From: Altererythrobacter sp. B11
Lineage (GTDB): Bacteria > Pseudomonadota > Alphaproteobacteria > Sphingomonadales > Sphingomonadaceae
Assembly: GCF_003569745.1 (NCBI RefSeq)
Contig: NZ_AP018498.1
Span: 1,835,001-1,899,000 of the forward strand
Length of the DNA: 64,000 nt
Direction: 5' to 3'
Below, one piece after another: positions 37,669 to 46,413 of the stretch. The notes below the pieces were generated by a model. The model worked only from the letters and a program-made list of their open reading frames with translations. It had not been told where the DNA came from and ran no database searches. The stretch's first letter is position 1. Each line of letters starts with the position of its first letter. The position numbers and the translations under genes are program-made.

Positions 37669-38676
37669 ATGGCGACGAAGGTTTCGATCAACGGGTTCGG
37701 CCGCATTGGCCGCTTGGTGGCCCGGGCGATCCTGGAACGCAAAGATCACGATCTCGAGCTCGTCGCGATCAACGATCTGGCCGATGCCAAGGCCAATGCC
37801 CTGCTGTTCGCCTATGATTCCGTGCATGGCCGCTTCCCCGGCAAGGTGACGGCCGAGGACGGCAAGATCATCGTGGACGGCAAGGCGATCGCCGTCACTT
37901 CCGAGCGCGAGCCCGGCAAGCTGCCCCACGGCGAAATGGGCGTGGACATCGTGCTGGAATGCACCGGCTTCTTCCAGTCGCATGATGCGGCCAAGCCGCA
38001 TCTCGATGCGGGCGCCAAGCGGGTGCTGATCTCCGCGCCGGCCACCGGCGTTTCCGCCACCATCGTCTACGGCGTGAACCACAAGACGCTGACGGCGGAA
38101 GACATCATCGTCTCCAACGCCAGCTGCACCACCAACTGCCTGGCGCCCGTCGCCAAGGTGCTGAACGAGGCCGTGGGGATCGAGCGTGGTTTCATGACCA
38201 CGATCCATTCCTACACCAACGATCAGCGCATCCTTGACCAGATCCATAAGGATCTGCGCCGCGCCCGCGCCGGTGCGCTGAACATGATCCCCACCACAAC
38301 CGGCGCCGCCCGCGCCGTGGGCCTGGTGCTGCCGGAGCTGAAGGGCAAGCTGGACGGATCTTCCGTCCGCGTGCCCACGCCCAATGTCAGCCTGGTCGAT
38401 CTCACCTTCGTTCCGGGTCGCGATACCACGGCGGAAGAGCTGAACGCGGCGCTCAAGGCAGCCTCGGAAGGGGCGATGAAGGGCGTGCTGGACTATACCG
38501 ACCAGCCGCTCGTCAGCAGCGACTTCAACCACTATCCCGCCAGTTCCACGGTCGACAGCCTGGAAACCGCGGTGCTGGAAGGCAAGCTCGCCCGCGTCGT
38601 GTCGTGGTATGACAATGAATGGGGCTTCTCCAACCGGATGATCGACACCGCCGGCGTGATGGCCAGCTTCCTCTGA
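37669..38676 (+). CDS. gap: Glyceraldehyde-3-phosphate dehydrogenase
   Basis: 335 residues. NAD-binding N-terminus KVSINGFGRIGRLVAR, catalytic ASCTTNCLAP with Cys near residue 153, the phosphate-binding NMIPTTTGAARAV, and WYDNEWGFSNRM at the C-terminus. NAD specificity is suggested by Asp in AINDLAD. It is in the operon tkt-gap-MOSC-pgk-aldolase; the MOSC gene follows by 10 bp. Confidence 0.97.
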   Translation: MATKVSINGFGRIGRLVARAILERKDHDLELVAINDLADAKANALLFAYDSVHGRFPGKVTAEDGKIIVDGKAIAVTSEREPGKLPHGEMGVDIVLECTGFFQSHDAAKPHLDAGAKRVLISAPATGVSATIVYGVNHKTLTAEDIIVSNASCTTNCLAPVAKVLNEAVGIERGFMTTIHSYTNDQRILDQIHKDLRRARAGALNMIPTTTGAARAVGLVLPELKGKLDGSSVRVPTPNVSLVDLTFVPGRDTTAEELNAALKAASEGAMKGVLDYTDQPLVSSDFNHYPASSTVDSLETAVLEGKLARVVSWYDNEWGFSNRMIDTAGVMASFL

Positions 38677-38686
38677 GGGGGCGGCC

Positions 38687-39145
38687 TTGGGGGGCAAGCT
38701 CGCCGGGATAGCGCGCCATGACCGGCCGAAGGGGGCGATGGAGCGGCTCGATGCTGTATCCGTCACCTCCGCGGCCGGCGTGGCGGGCGACTATCGTGGC
38801 GCTCTCGCTTCGGGGAAGCTCATTCCCCGGCGGCAGGTCTCGCTGATCGAGGCCGAAAGCTGGGCGGCGGCGCTGGCCGATTGCGGCGGCATGCTGGATT
38901 GGTGGCACGCCCGGCGCAATTTGCTGGTGAGCGGCCTTGGTATCCCGCACAGGGTGGGAACGCGGATCGCCATCGGTAAGACGCTCGTCATCGAAGTGCT
39001 CGACGAGTGCGACCCGTGCGAGCGGATGGAGGCCCTGCATCCGGGCTTGCGCGCGGCGATGGCGCCGGATTGGCGCGGCGGCTTTCTGGGGCGGGTATTG
39101 GCGGACGGCGAAATCGCCGTCGGCGATGAAGCGAGGATCATCTAG
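38687..39145 (+). CDS. MOSC domain protein
   Basis: 152 residues. A MOSC-type beta fold is indicated by GVAGDYRGAL, RQVSLIEAESWAAAL, NLLVSGLGIPHRVGTRIAIG and CDPCERMEALHPGLR, where CxxC-ER is the usual metal/substrate end of the domain. MOSC domains handle sulfur carried by molybdenum cofactor enzymes or similar carriers. Its position between gap and pgk, with 10-bp and 3-bp spacings, is odd for such a protein and implies co-expression with glycolysis. Actual substrate is unknown. The start may be internal, as the first residues look unconserved. Confidence 0.85.
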   Translation: MGGKLAGIARHDRPKGAMERLDAVSVTSAAGVAGDYRGALASGKLIPRRQVSLIEAESWAAALADCGGMLDWWHARRNLLVSGLGIPHRVGTRIAIGKTLVIEVLDECDPCERMEALHPGLRAAMAPDWRGGFLGRVLADGEIAVGDEARII

Positions 39146-39148
39146 CTT

Positions 39149-40348
39149 ATGGCGAATTTCCGCACTCTCGACGATCTGGGCGACGTGCGCGGCAAGGTCG
39201 CGCTGGTCCGCGTCGATCTGAACATGCCGATGTCCGGCGGCCGCGTCACCGATCTCACCCGCGCGCGGGCCGTGGCGCCCACCATATTGGAACTGGCCGA
39301 TGCCGGGGCCAAGGTGCTGCTGCTGGCCCATTTCGGTCGCCCAAAGGGCGAACGCAGCTCCACCATGTCGCTCAGCCTGGTGCAGGGCGCGGTGGAGGAA
39401 GTGCTCGGCCGCGAAGTGATGTTCATCCCCGAGGTTGCCGGCCCCGTGGTGCAGCAGGCGATCGGCATCCTGCGCCCGGGCGATATCGGCATCCTTGAAA
39501 ACACCCGTTTCTGGCCGGGCGAGGAGAAGAACGATCCGGATTTCGCCCGCGCCATTGCGGCCAATGGCGATTTCTATGTGAACGATGCCTTCTCCGCCGC
39601 CCACCGCGCCCATGCCAGCACCGAAGGGCTGGCGCGGCTGCTGCCGGCCTATGCCGGCCGCGCGATGCAGAAGGAGCTGGAGGCGCTGGACGCTGCGCTC
39701 GGCAATCCGCAGAAACCGGTGGCGGCGGTGGTCGGCGGGGCCAAGGTTTCGACCAAGCTCGCGGTGCTGGAGCATCTCGTCGGGCAGGTGGATCATCTGA
39801 TCATCGGCGGCGGCATGGCCAACACCTTTCTCGCCGCGCGCGGGGTGGATGTGGGCAAGTCGCTGTGCGAGCACGATCTGGCCTCCACGGCGGATGCGAT
39901 CATGGCAGCAGCGGACAAGGCCGGCTGCACCGTGCATCTGCCCTATGACGTGGTGGTGGCGAAGGAATTTGCCGCCAATCCGCCCAGCCTGCGCAGCTGC
40001 AACGTGCATGAAGTGGCGGCGGACGAGATGATCCTCGACGTTGGGCCGCAGGCGGTGGAGGCGCTGGGCGATGTGCTCAAGACCTGCCGCACGCTGGTGT
40101 GGAACGGGCCCATGGGCGCCTTCGAGACACCGCCCTTCGATGCGGCCACGGTTGCGCTGGCGAAGGTCGCGGCAGCGCTGACCAAGGAAGGTTCGCTGGT
40201 GTCGGTGGCGGGCGGCGGCGATACGGTCGCGGCGCTGCATCATGCCGGCGTGGCGGAGGATTTCAGCTATATCTCCACCGCCGGCGGGGCCTTCCTCGAA
40301 TGGATGGAAGGCCGGGAACTGCCCGGTGTGGCGGCGCTTGCGAGATAG
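39149..40348 (+). CDS. pgk: Phosphoglycerate kinase
   Basis: 399 residues. Typical blocks are [88 protein letters not shown] and [10 protein letters not shown], covering substrate arginines and the nucleotide site. ATP-forming step of glycolysis. Starts 3 bp after the MOSC gene stop, so co-translation is likely. Confidence 0.97.
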   Translation: MANFRTLDDLGDVRGKVALVRVDLNMPMSGGRVTDLTRARAVAPTILELADAGAKVLLLAHFGRPKGERSSTMSLSLVQGAVEEVLGREVMFIPEVAGPVVQQAIGILRPGDIGILENTRFWPGEEKNDPDFARAIAANGDFYVNDAFSAAHRAHASTEGLARLLPAYAGRAMQKELEALDAALGNPQKPVAAVVGGAKVSTKLAVLEHLVGQVDHLIIGGGMANTFLAARGVDVGKSLCEHDLASTADAIMAAADKAGCTVHLPYDVVVAKEFAANPPSLRSCNVHEVAADEMILDVGPQAVEALGDVLKTCRTLVWNGPMGAFETPPFDAATVALAKVAAALTKEGSLVSVAGGGDTVAALHHAGVAEDFSYISTAGGAFLEWMEGRELPGVAALAR

Positions 40349-40427
40349 CGCGGGGCGCATCGGACTGGGAATGGGTTGGCCCGCCGGCGTGCGGGCGCGT
40401 GTCAGCATCAGCTAGGGGTTACGGCGA

Positions 40428-41327
40428 ATGAACGAGCAGGAAATGACCGCCAAGATGGCGAAGGGCGACGGCTTCATCGCGGCGCTGGACCAGAGCGGCG
40501 GCTCCACCCCCAAGGCGCTGCGCGCCTATGGCGTCTCCGACGACGAGTGGAGCACCGAGGACGAGATGTTCGGCAAGATCCACGAGATGCGCTGCCGCAT
40601 CATCACCGCGCCCAGCTTCAGCGGCGACAAGGTGGTCGGCGCGATCCTGTTCGAAAAGACCATGGACGGCATGGTCGGCGGCAAGACGGTGCCCGCCGCG
40701 CTGATCGAGAAGGGCGTGGTGCCCTTCATCAAGATCGACAAGGGGCTGGAGGACGAGGCGGACGGCGTGCAGCTGATGAAGCCCATGCCGGGCCTCGATG
40801 CGCTGCTGGCCCGGGCGAAGGGCCTCGGCGTGTTCGGCACCAAGGAACGCTCGGTCATCAACAAGGCCTCGCCCAGCGGCATCGCGGCTATCGTGGCGCA
40901 GCAGTTCGAAGTGGGCCGGCAGGTGATCGCCGCGGGCCTCATGCCGATCCTGGAGCCGGAATATTCGATCAAGGCCGAAGATCGCGCGGAAGGCGAAGCG
41001 ATCCTGCGCGACGAGATCCTGAAGGCGCTCGATGCGCTGCCCGAAGGCCAGCAGGTGATGCTGAAGCTCTCCATCCCGGCGGTGCCGAACAGCTACAAGG
41101 CGCTGGTCGATCACCCCAAGGTGCTGAAGGTGGTGGCGCTTTCAGGCGGCTACAGCCGTGACGAGGCCTGCGCCGAGCTGGCCAAGAACGACGGCATGAT
41201 CGCCAGCTTCAGCCGCGCCCTGCTGGAAGAGTTGCGCGCGGGCATGAGCGATGCGGAATTCGACGCCACGCTGGGCGAGGCGATCGATGCGATCCACGCC
41301 GCCAGCACGCAGAAGGTGGCCGCCTGA
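40428..41327 (+). CDS. Fructose-bisphosphate aldolase, class I
   Basis: 299 residues of the class I (Schiff-base) type. Signals are the N-terminal GFIAALDQSGGSTPKAL, FIKIDKGLE, ILEPEYSIK and QQVMLKLSIPAVPNS, where Lys in MLKLSIP is the likely Schiff-base residue. No metal-binding class II motif is present. Cleaves fructose 1,6-bisphosphate to DHAP and GAP. It ends the tkt-gap-pgk group after a 79-bp gap and is followed by a strong terminator. Confidence 0.94.
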   Translation: MNEQEMTAKMAKGDGFIAALDQSGGSTPKALRAYGVSDDEWSTEDEMFGKIHEMRCRIITAPSFSGDKVVGAILFEKTMDGMVGGKTVPAALIEKGVVPFIKIDKGLEDEADGVQLMKPMPGLDALLARAKGLGVFGTKERSVINKASPSGIAAIVAQQFEVGRQVIAAGLMPILEPEYSIKAEDRAEGEAILRDEILKALDALPEGQQVMLKLSIPAVPNSYKALVDHPKVLKVVALSGGYSRDEACAELAKNDGMIASFSRALLEELRAGMSDAEFDATLGEAIDAIHAASTQKVAA

Positions 41328-41331
41328 CCCG

Positions 41332-41718
41332 TCAGGCGCCTCCTTCATAGGCAAAGCGATAATCGGGGGCGGGCGTTTCGGCGCCCGCCCTTTTTTCTGG
41401 CTGGCCGGACACGAGGGTGAGCGTGGTGCCATGCGTGGCATGCGCTTCCCCCAGCGTGAGATCGGCGGTTTCGCGCCAGCCGTCCCCCGCGATGCGCGTG
41501 GTGACCACCAGCCGCCCGGCCCAGACGCAGCGGGCGTTTTCGGGGCAGCGGCTGTCTTCCGCCACCTTCACCGGCGTCACCACCAGCGAACCCGCCTGCA
41601 CCGGCTGCCCCAGCGGGACGAGGCTGCCCGCCGCGGCCGGGGGCGTGGCGGCAGGCGTGGTGGCGCAGGCGCTGAGTGAAACGAGGGCGAGGGCGGGAAT
41701 CGCGAGAAGCTGCTTCAT
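41332..41718 (-). CDS. Hypothetical lipoprotein
   Basis: 128 residues. Lipobox LSAC gives a lipid-anchored Cys at about residue 18, followed by an Ala/Pro/Thr-rich linker. The folded part has VAEDSRCPENARCVWAGRLVVTT, a small conserved block with two cysteines, found in uncharacterised lipoproteins of sphingomonads. Role unknown. The gene is convergent with the aldolase gene, and its last 60 bases contain the aldolase terminator hairpin, which encodes its C-terminus. Confidence 0.8.
   Translation of the reverse strand: MKQLLAIPALALVSLSACATTPAATPPAAAGSLVPLGQPVQAGSLVVTPVKVAEDSRCPENARCVWAGRLVVTTRIAGDGWRETADLTLGEAHATHGTTLTLVSGQPEKRAGAETPAPDYRFAYEGGA
41367..41396 (+). terminator. Intrinsic terminator of the glycolytic operon
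   Basis: GGGCGGGCG-tttcgg-CGCCCGCCC is a perfect 9-bp stem with a 6-base loop followed by six Ts. It begins 39 bp after the aldolase stop and lies inside the convergent lipoprotein gene. Confidence 0.88.
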
Positions 41719-41814
41719 GCCCGCCAGATAGGGGCGCCGCGGCTTGCCCGCCAGTGAACCGGCCGCGATGGAACCTGTTGGCGGCCGGCCTCACGCCCCG
41801 TATAGGCCCGCGCC

Positions 41815-42423
41815 ATGTCAGACTGCCAGCTCTACCTCATTTCCCCGCTCGACGTCTCCGGCCCCTTTGCGCAGCGGCTGGAGCGGGCGCTGGACGCGGG
41901 GCCGGTGGCGGCCTTCCAGTTCCGCGTGAAGGACATGGACCAGCATCAGGCGGCGCGCCTAGCGGAACCGCTGCAGGCGATCTGCGCCGCGCGCGAAGTG
42001 GCCTTCATCGTCAATGACAGCATCGCGCTCGCCAAGCGTCTGGGGGCCGATGGCGTCCATCTGGGGCAGGGCGACGGCGAGGTGGCCGAAGCGCGCGAGG
42101 CGCTGGGCCGCGAGGCGCAGATCGGCGTCACCTGCCACGCCAGCCGCCATCTGGCGATGGAAGCCGGCGATGCAGGCGCGGACTACGTGGCCTTCGGATC
42201 CTTCTTCCCCAGCAGCACCAAGGCCAGCGAGCACCGGCCGGAGCCGGAGCTGCTGCGCTGGTGGCAGAGCCTGTTCGAGATCCCCTGCGTCGCCATCGGC
42301 GGCATCACGCCCGAAAATTGCGCCCCGCTGGTGGAAGCGGGGGCCGATTTCCTCGCGGTGAGCGGAGCGGTGTGGAACGGGGACGAGGCGGCGGCGGTAC
42401 GCGCCTTCGCCCAGCGGCTCTGA
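41815..42423 (+). CDS. thiE: Thiamine-phosphate synthase
   Basis: 202 residues, TIM-barrel ThiE family. Joins HMP-PP and thiazole phosphate to give thiamine phosphate. Blocks: FQFRVKDMD, FIVNDSIALAKRLGADGVHLGQGDG, IGVTCHASRHLAMEAGDAGADYVAFGSFFPS, CVAIGGITPENCAPLVEAGADFLAVSGAVW. No TPP riboswitch was found upstream and no other thi genes are adjacent, so it appears unlinked. Confidence 0.93.
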   Translation: MSDCQLYLISPLDVSGPFAQRLERALDAGPVAAFQFRVKDMDQHQAARLAEPLQAICAAREVAFIVNDSIALAKRLGADGVHLGQGDGEVAEAREALGREAQIGVTCHASRHLAMEAGDAGADYVAFGSFFPSSTKASEHRPEPELLRWWQSLFEIPCVAIGGITPENCAPLVEAGADFLAVSGAVWNGDEAAAVRAFAQRL

Positions 42424-42433
42424 GCCCCGGCGC

Positions 42434-42817
42434 CTAGCGCGCGCTGCGCACGCAGCGCAGCGGCCCCGGCCGGCCCTGCTCGAGTCGCCGCAGGAAGCCG
42501 GAGGACACCACCAGATAGCGTTCGCCCTTGTGGGGGCCGGTCGTCATCACCAGCACATTGCCGCGCCGCAGATAGGTGCCTTCCCCGGCTGAGGTCGCGT
42601 AGCGGGAGGCGCTGGTGATGCGGAAGCCCTGATCCTCCTGCGCGATGCCGGCGGGCCCATCCGCCCGGCCGGGCAGTTCGCACACATAGCGGCCGCGCTC
42701 CACCGTGCCGATGGGGCCGCTGTCGTTCAGCTTCGCTTGCGCGGCGGCGGGCAGCGGCGCCAGTGCGGCGGCCATCGACAGGGCAAGGGCGGCGGGGGCG
42801 GGCAGGCGGCGGATCAT
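42434..42817 (-). CDS. Hypothetical exported protein
   Basis: 127 residues from ATG 42817 (MIRRLPAPAALALSMAAALA, then PAAAQA), a clear Sec signal peptide; a start 12 codons upstream is possible. The mature part has a small conserved-looking core: NDSGPIGTVERGRYVCELPG and FRITSASRYATSAGEGTYLRRGNVLVMTTGPHKGERYLV. Two cysteines could form a disulfide. No catalytic motif. It is monocistronic, convergent with thiE, and diverges from efp. Confidence 0.78.
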   Translation of the reverse strand: MIRRLPAPAALALSMAAALAPLPAAAQAKLNDSGPIGTVERGRYVCELPGRADGPAGIAQEDQGFRITSASRYATSAGEGTYLRRGNVLVMTTGPHKGERYLVVSSGFLRRLEQGRPGPLRCVRSAR

Positions 42818-42911
42818 GCGCCGCCCATAGCGTGTAAGCGCTTGCATTGCCATGAACGCCGCCAGCCGCTAGGGCGCGCGCACAATTTCCCGAACACCGA
42901 AGGTCACCCCG

Positions 42912-43475
42912 ATGAAGATCAGCGGCGTGGACATCCGTCCCGGCAACATCCTCGAATATGAAGGCGGCATCTGGAAGGTCGCCAAGATCCAGCACACCCA
43001 GCCCGGCAAGGGCGGCGCCTACATGCAGGTCGAAATGAAGAACCTGCAGGATGGCCGCAAGACCAACGTCCGCTTCCGCAGCGCCGACACGGTGGAGCGG
43101 GTGCGGCTGGATACCCAGGATTTCCAGTATCTCTACGCCGAAGGCGACATGCTGGTGTTCATGGACAAGGACACCTACGAGCAGATCCAGCTTCCCGCCG
43201 ATCTGCTGGGCGATGCGGCCGCCTTCCTGCAGGATGGCATGGAAGTGATGCTGGAACTGTGGGACGAAAAGCCCATCAGCGTGCAGCTGCCGGAACAGGT
43301 GGAAGCCACCATCGTGGAAGCCGATGCCGTGGTGAAGGGGCAGACAGCCTCCTCCAGCTACAAGCCCGCCGTGCTGGACAACGGCGTGCGCGTGATGGTG
43401 CCGCCGCATATCGAAAGCGGGACGCGCATCATCGTGGATGTCTATGACCGGTCCTACGTCGGCAAGGCAGGCTAA
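42912..43475 (+). CDS. efp: Elongation factor P
   Basis: 187 residues, three KOW/OB domains. The modification loop is [13 protein letters not shown] with Lys33, consistent with a lysylated or otherwise modified PGKG-type EF-P. The C-terminal EF-P signature is [24 protein letters not shown]. It relieves ribosome stalling at polyproline stretches. The inositol-monophosphatase family gene follows 9 bp later, suggesting an operon. Confidence 0.97.
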   Translation: MKISGVDIRPGNILEYEGGIWKVAKIQHTQPGKGGAYMQVEMKNLQDGRKTNVRFRSADTVERVRLDTQDFQYLYAEGDMLVFMDKDTYEQIQLPADLLGDAAAFLQDGMEVMLELWDEKPISVQLPEQVEATIVEADAVVKGQTASSSYKPAVLDNGVRVMVPPHIESGTRIIVDVYDRSYVGKAG

Positions 43476-43484
43476 GGCACCGTC

Positions 43485-44306
43485 ATGGCAGCAATTTCAG
43501 GCCTCATCCGGGTGATGGAAAAAGCCGCGCGCAAGGCGGGCGGCAAGCTCCGGCGCGATTTCGGCGAGGTCGAGCACCTGCAGGTCAGCCGCAAGGGGCC
43601 GTCGGACTTCGTGTCCAAGGCCGATCAGCAGGCCGAACGCACGATCTGGGACGAGCTGCGCGCCGCGCGGCCGGACTGGGGATTCGTGCTGGAGGAAGGC
43701 GGCACGATCGAAGGCGATCCTACCAAGCCGCGCTGGATCGTCGATCCGCTCGACGGCACCAGCAATTTCCTCCACGGCATCCCGCATTTCGCGGTCTCCA
43801 TCGCCGCGCAGGAGCCCAAGCCCGACGGCTCGGGCTGGGGCGAGGTGGTGGCCGGCGTGATCTATCAGCCGATCACCGACGAAACCTTCTGGGCGGAAAA
43901 GAGCCGCGGCTCCTGGCTGCATGACGGGCGGCTGCGCGTCTCCGGCCGGCGCCAGCTGTCGGAAGCGCTGGTGGCCACCGGCACGCCGTTCCTCGGCCAT
44001 GGCGATTTCTCCGAATGGACGCGGGTCTTCGCCGCCATCGGGCCGCAGGTGGCGGGCATCCGCCGATATGGCTCGGCGGCGCTGGATCTCGCCTGGGTTG
44101 CCGCCGGCCGGTTCGACGGCTTCTGGGAAAGCGGCCTTTCGTCCTGGGATTCGGCCGCCGGCTGCCTGCTGGTGCGTGAAGCGGGCGGCTTCGTCACGGA
44201 TTTCCGTGGTCGTTCCCTGCCGATCTGCGATGCGCAGCTGCTGGCCGGCAACGATCAGCTTCATTCGAAGCTGCACAAGCTGCTCGCCGGCGCGCTCAAG
44301 GACTAA
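43485..44306 (+). CDS. suhB: Inositol monophosphatase family protein
   Basis: 273 residues. Metal-dependent phosphatase motifs: EEGG (VLEEGGTIEG), the metal/phosphate block WIVDPLDGTSNFLHGIPHF, and WDSAAGCLLVREAGG. Likely hydrolyses myo-inositol phosphates or related sugar phosphates; in E. coli SuhB also acts in rRNA antitermination, which may or may not apply here. It starts 9 bp after efp. tRNA-Leu follows. Confidence 0.92.
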   Translation: MAAISGLIRVMEKAARKAGGKLRRDFGEVEHLQVSRKGPSDFVSKADQQAERTIWDELRAARPDWGFVLEEGGTIEGDPTKPRWIVDPLDGTSNFLHGIPHFAVSIAAQEPKPDGSGWGEVVAGVIYQPITDETFWAEKSRGSWLHDGRLRVSGRRQLSEALVATGTPFLGHGDFSEWTRVFAAIGPQVAGIRRYGSAALDLAWVAAGRFDGFWESGLSSWDSAAGCLLVREAGGFVTDFRGRSLPICDAQLLAGNDQLHSKLHKLLAGALKD

Positions 44307-44366
44307 GCCTTTCACATTTCCTTGTATGCGCCGCATCGCGCGGCTAACCGCTGTGTGATGACGGGA

Positions 44367-44452
44367 GCCCCTGTGGCGGAATCGGTAGACGCGCTCGACT
44401 CAAAATCGAGTTTCCTTGCGAAGTGCCAGTTCGAGTCTGGCCAGGGGCACCA
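44367..44452 (+). tRNA. tRNA-Leu (anticodon CAA)
   Basis: 86 bases with encoded CCA and a long variable arm, as expected for leucine. Acceptor GCCCCTG/CAGGGGC is perfect; anticodon arm CTCGA-CTCAAAA-TCGAG gives CAA; T arm contains GTTCGAGTC. Confidence 0.96.
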
Positions 44453-44487
44453 GCTTCCGCCGCGTGTCGGCTGAAAGCATTTAAACT

Positions 44488-46290
44488 GTGGAAATGATCC
44501 CGCCGCCATCCTTCCACGCGATCGCCGCCATGGCGGTGACGGTGGCGATGTTCGTGGAATTCGCGCGGGCGAAGGTCTCCACCGAGATCGTCTCGCTGAT
44601 GACGATCGCCGTCATCGCGGTGGGGCTGTATTTCTTCCCGCTGCCGCACACCGGGCCGACCGACGGGCTGGAACTCGCCTTCTCCGGCTTCGGCCATTAC
44701 GCGCTGATCACGATCTGCTCGCTGATGATCATGGGGCGCGGGCTGGTGGTCACGGGCGCGCTGGAGCCGGGCGCGCGCTTCCTGGAACAGATGTTCAAGG
44801 TGAACTTGCAGTTCGGCCTGCTCATTTCGCTGCTGCTCGCCTTCGGCCTGTCCATGATCGTGAACGATACGCCGGTGCTGGTGCTGCTGCTGCCGATCTT
44901 CGTGGCGCTGGCGGAGCGCGGGGCCATGCCCGCATCGAAAACGCTGATCCCGCTGAATGCGGCGGTGCTGATCGGCGGCATGGCAACGACCATCGGCACC
45001 TCCACCAATCTGCTGGTCGTCTCCATCGCGCGCGATCTCGGCATGCGGCCGATGAATGTGTTCCATTTCACGCCCATCGTGCTGATGGCCGCGGTGGTGG
45101 CCTTGCCCTACCTCTGGCTGGTCATGCCGCGCCTGCTCAAGGACAACCGGCAGGAAACGACGCAGGCCCGGCGCCGCTTCGTCACCCGCCTGCGCGTGCC
45201 GGTGGGCAGCGATCTGGTCGGCCGCCATTTTGACGAGGTGGTGGAGCGGCTGCCCGCCGATTTCCGCTTCGAAGAACGGCCTTCCGGGGCTTTTGAGGCA
45301 GGGCAGCGGCTCACCGTCTCGGGCACGCATGATGCGCTGGAAGAAGCCATCCGCGTCCTGCGTGGGCAGATCGCCCCGGGTTGGGTGGTGGACAAGATCC
45401 ACCGCGATGCCTCTGCGCAGAAAGACGATGTGCAGGTGGTGGAAATGGTCGTCACCGGCGATTCGCGGATCATGGGCCGCACGCTGGCGACATCGGGCAT
45501 CGCCGATCTGTATGGCGTGGCCGTGCTGGGCATCCACAAGCCCGACCGGCTGATGAAGGTGGGGCCGGAAGATCCGCGTGGCGATACGCGGCTGGCCGAA
45601 GGCGATGTGCTGCTGGTGATGGGCCGCCCCGGCGCGCTGGAGGAATTCGCCAACACCGATGGCCTGCTGCAGGTGGAAGGCGCCAAGATCATGCCGCGCC
45701 GGTCGCGTGCATGGCTGGCCGCCGCAATCATGTTCGGTTCGGTCGGCTCGGCGTCGATTGGATTGCTGCCCATCGCCGTGTCCGCGCTCGCCGGCGCGAT
45801 CCTGATGTTCATCACCGGTTGCGTGAAGTTTGACCGGGTGGGCCGTGCCCTGTCCGCCAAGGTGATCGTGCTGGTCGCCGCCAGCATCGCCGTCGGCCGG
45901 ATCATCCTGGAAAGCGGCGCGGCGGACTGGCTGGGGCAGGGGCTGGCCTCGGGCCTGCAATATCTGCCGCCCGCGGCGGTGCTGGCCACGATCATGCTGT
46001 TCGTGACGCTGCTGACCAATTTCGCCTCCAACGCCACGGCGGCGACGGTGGGCACGCCCATCGCCTTCAGCATTGCCGAACGGCTGGGCCTCCCGCGCGA
46101 ACCGCTGATCCTGGCCGTGCTGTTCGGCTGCAACCTCTGCTACGCCACCCCGATCGCCTATCAGACGAACATGCTGATCATGGCGGAAGGGCGCTACAGC
46201 TTCGGCGATTATCTGCGCACCGGCGTGCCGCTGGTGCTCATCATGGTCACCACGCTCAGCGCCTTGTTAGTCTTCACTTACGGCATGTAG
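44488..46290 (+). CDS. SLC13-type permease with TrkA-C domains
   Basis: 600 residues. Two blocks of membrane spans surround a central hydrophilic region (about residues 225-400) made of two TrkA-C-like domains (VPVGSDLVGRHFDEVVERL; VVTGDSRIMGRTLATSGIADLYG). Permease motifs IVNDTPVLVLLLPIF and GTSTNLLVVSIARD resemble the DASS/citrate-transporter family; the C-terminal half repeats this with LTNFASNATAA. Substrate unknown, possibly dicarboxylate or sulfate. Start is GTG 44488; ATG 44494 two codons later is equally possible. Confidence 0.88.
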   Translation: MEMIPPPSFHAIAAMAVTVAMFVEFARAKVSTEIVSLMTIAVIAVGLYFFPLPHTGPTDGLELAFSGFGHYALITICSLMIMGRGLVVTGALEPGARFLEQMFKVNLQFGLLISLLLAFGLSMIVNDTPVLVLLLPIFVALAERGAMPASKTLIPLNAAVLIGGMATTIGTSTNLLVVSIARDLGMRPMNVFHFTPIVLMAAVVALPYLWLVMPRLLKDNRQETTQARRRFVTRLRVPVGSDLVGRHFDEVVERLPADFRFEERPSGAFEAGQRLTVSGTHDALEEAIRVLRGQIAPGWVVDKIHRDASAQKDDVQVVEMVVTGDSRIMGRTLATSGIADLYGVAVLGIHKPDRLMKVGPEDPRGDTRLAEGDVLLVMGRPGALEEFANTDGLLQVEGAKIMPRRSRAWLAAAIMFGSVGSASIGLLPIAVSALAGAILMFITGCVKFDRVGRALSAKVIVLVAASIAVGRIILESGAADWLGQGLASGLQYLPPAAVLATIMLFVTLLTNFASNATAATVGTPIAFSIAERLGLPREPLILAVLFGCNLCYATPIAYQTNMLIMAEGRYSFGDYLRTGVPLVLIMVTTLSALLVFTYGM

Positions 46291-46332
46291 CGCGACCGGC
46301 GCTTTTCCGCGATTTCGGGCGATTGCCCTGCT

Positions 46333-46343
46333 GTAAGGTTTAC
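46333..46343 (+). promoter_or_regulatory. Inverted repeat upstream of the exopolysaccharide cluster
   Basis: GTAA-ggt-TTAC sits 70 bp before the sugar transferase start and continues into TTTACCGACA (46339-46348). The same ten bases occur upstream of tkt (35630-35639). It is a candidate operator, perhaps for the cluster's own response regulator; no clear sigma-54 promoter could be seen nearby. Confidence 0.4.
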
Positions 46344-46413
46344 CGACATTTCACTTCTCCGGCCTAACCCCGGCCGCGCCCGCGATCTCGCGCGGGAGCG
46401 GCCGGCCGGAGCG

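Noticed and set aside
41719-41814. TPP riboswitch before thiE
   Set aside because: The 96-bp gap between the lipoprotein start and thiE has no THI-element CUGAGA core or matching stems.
46291-46413. Sigma-54 promoter before the exopolysaccharide cluster
   Set aside because: No GG-N10-GC pattern with TGGCAC-N5-TTGC is visible; only the GTAA/TTAC repeat was kept as a weak candidate.
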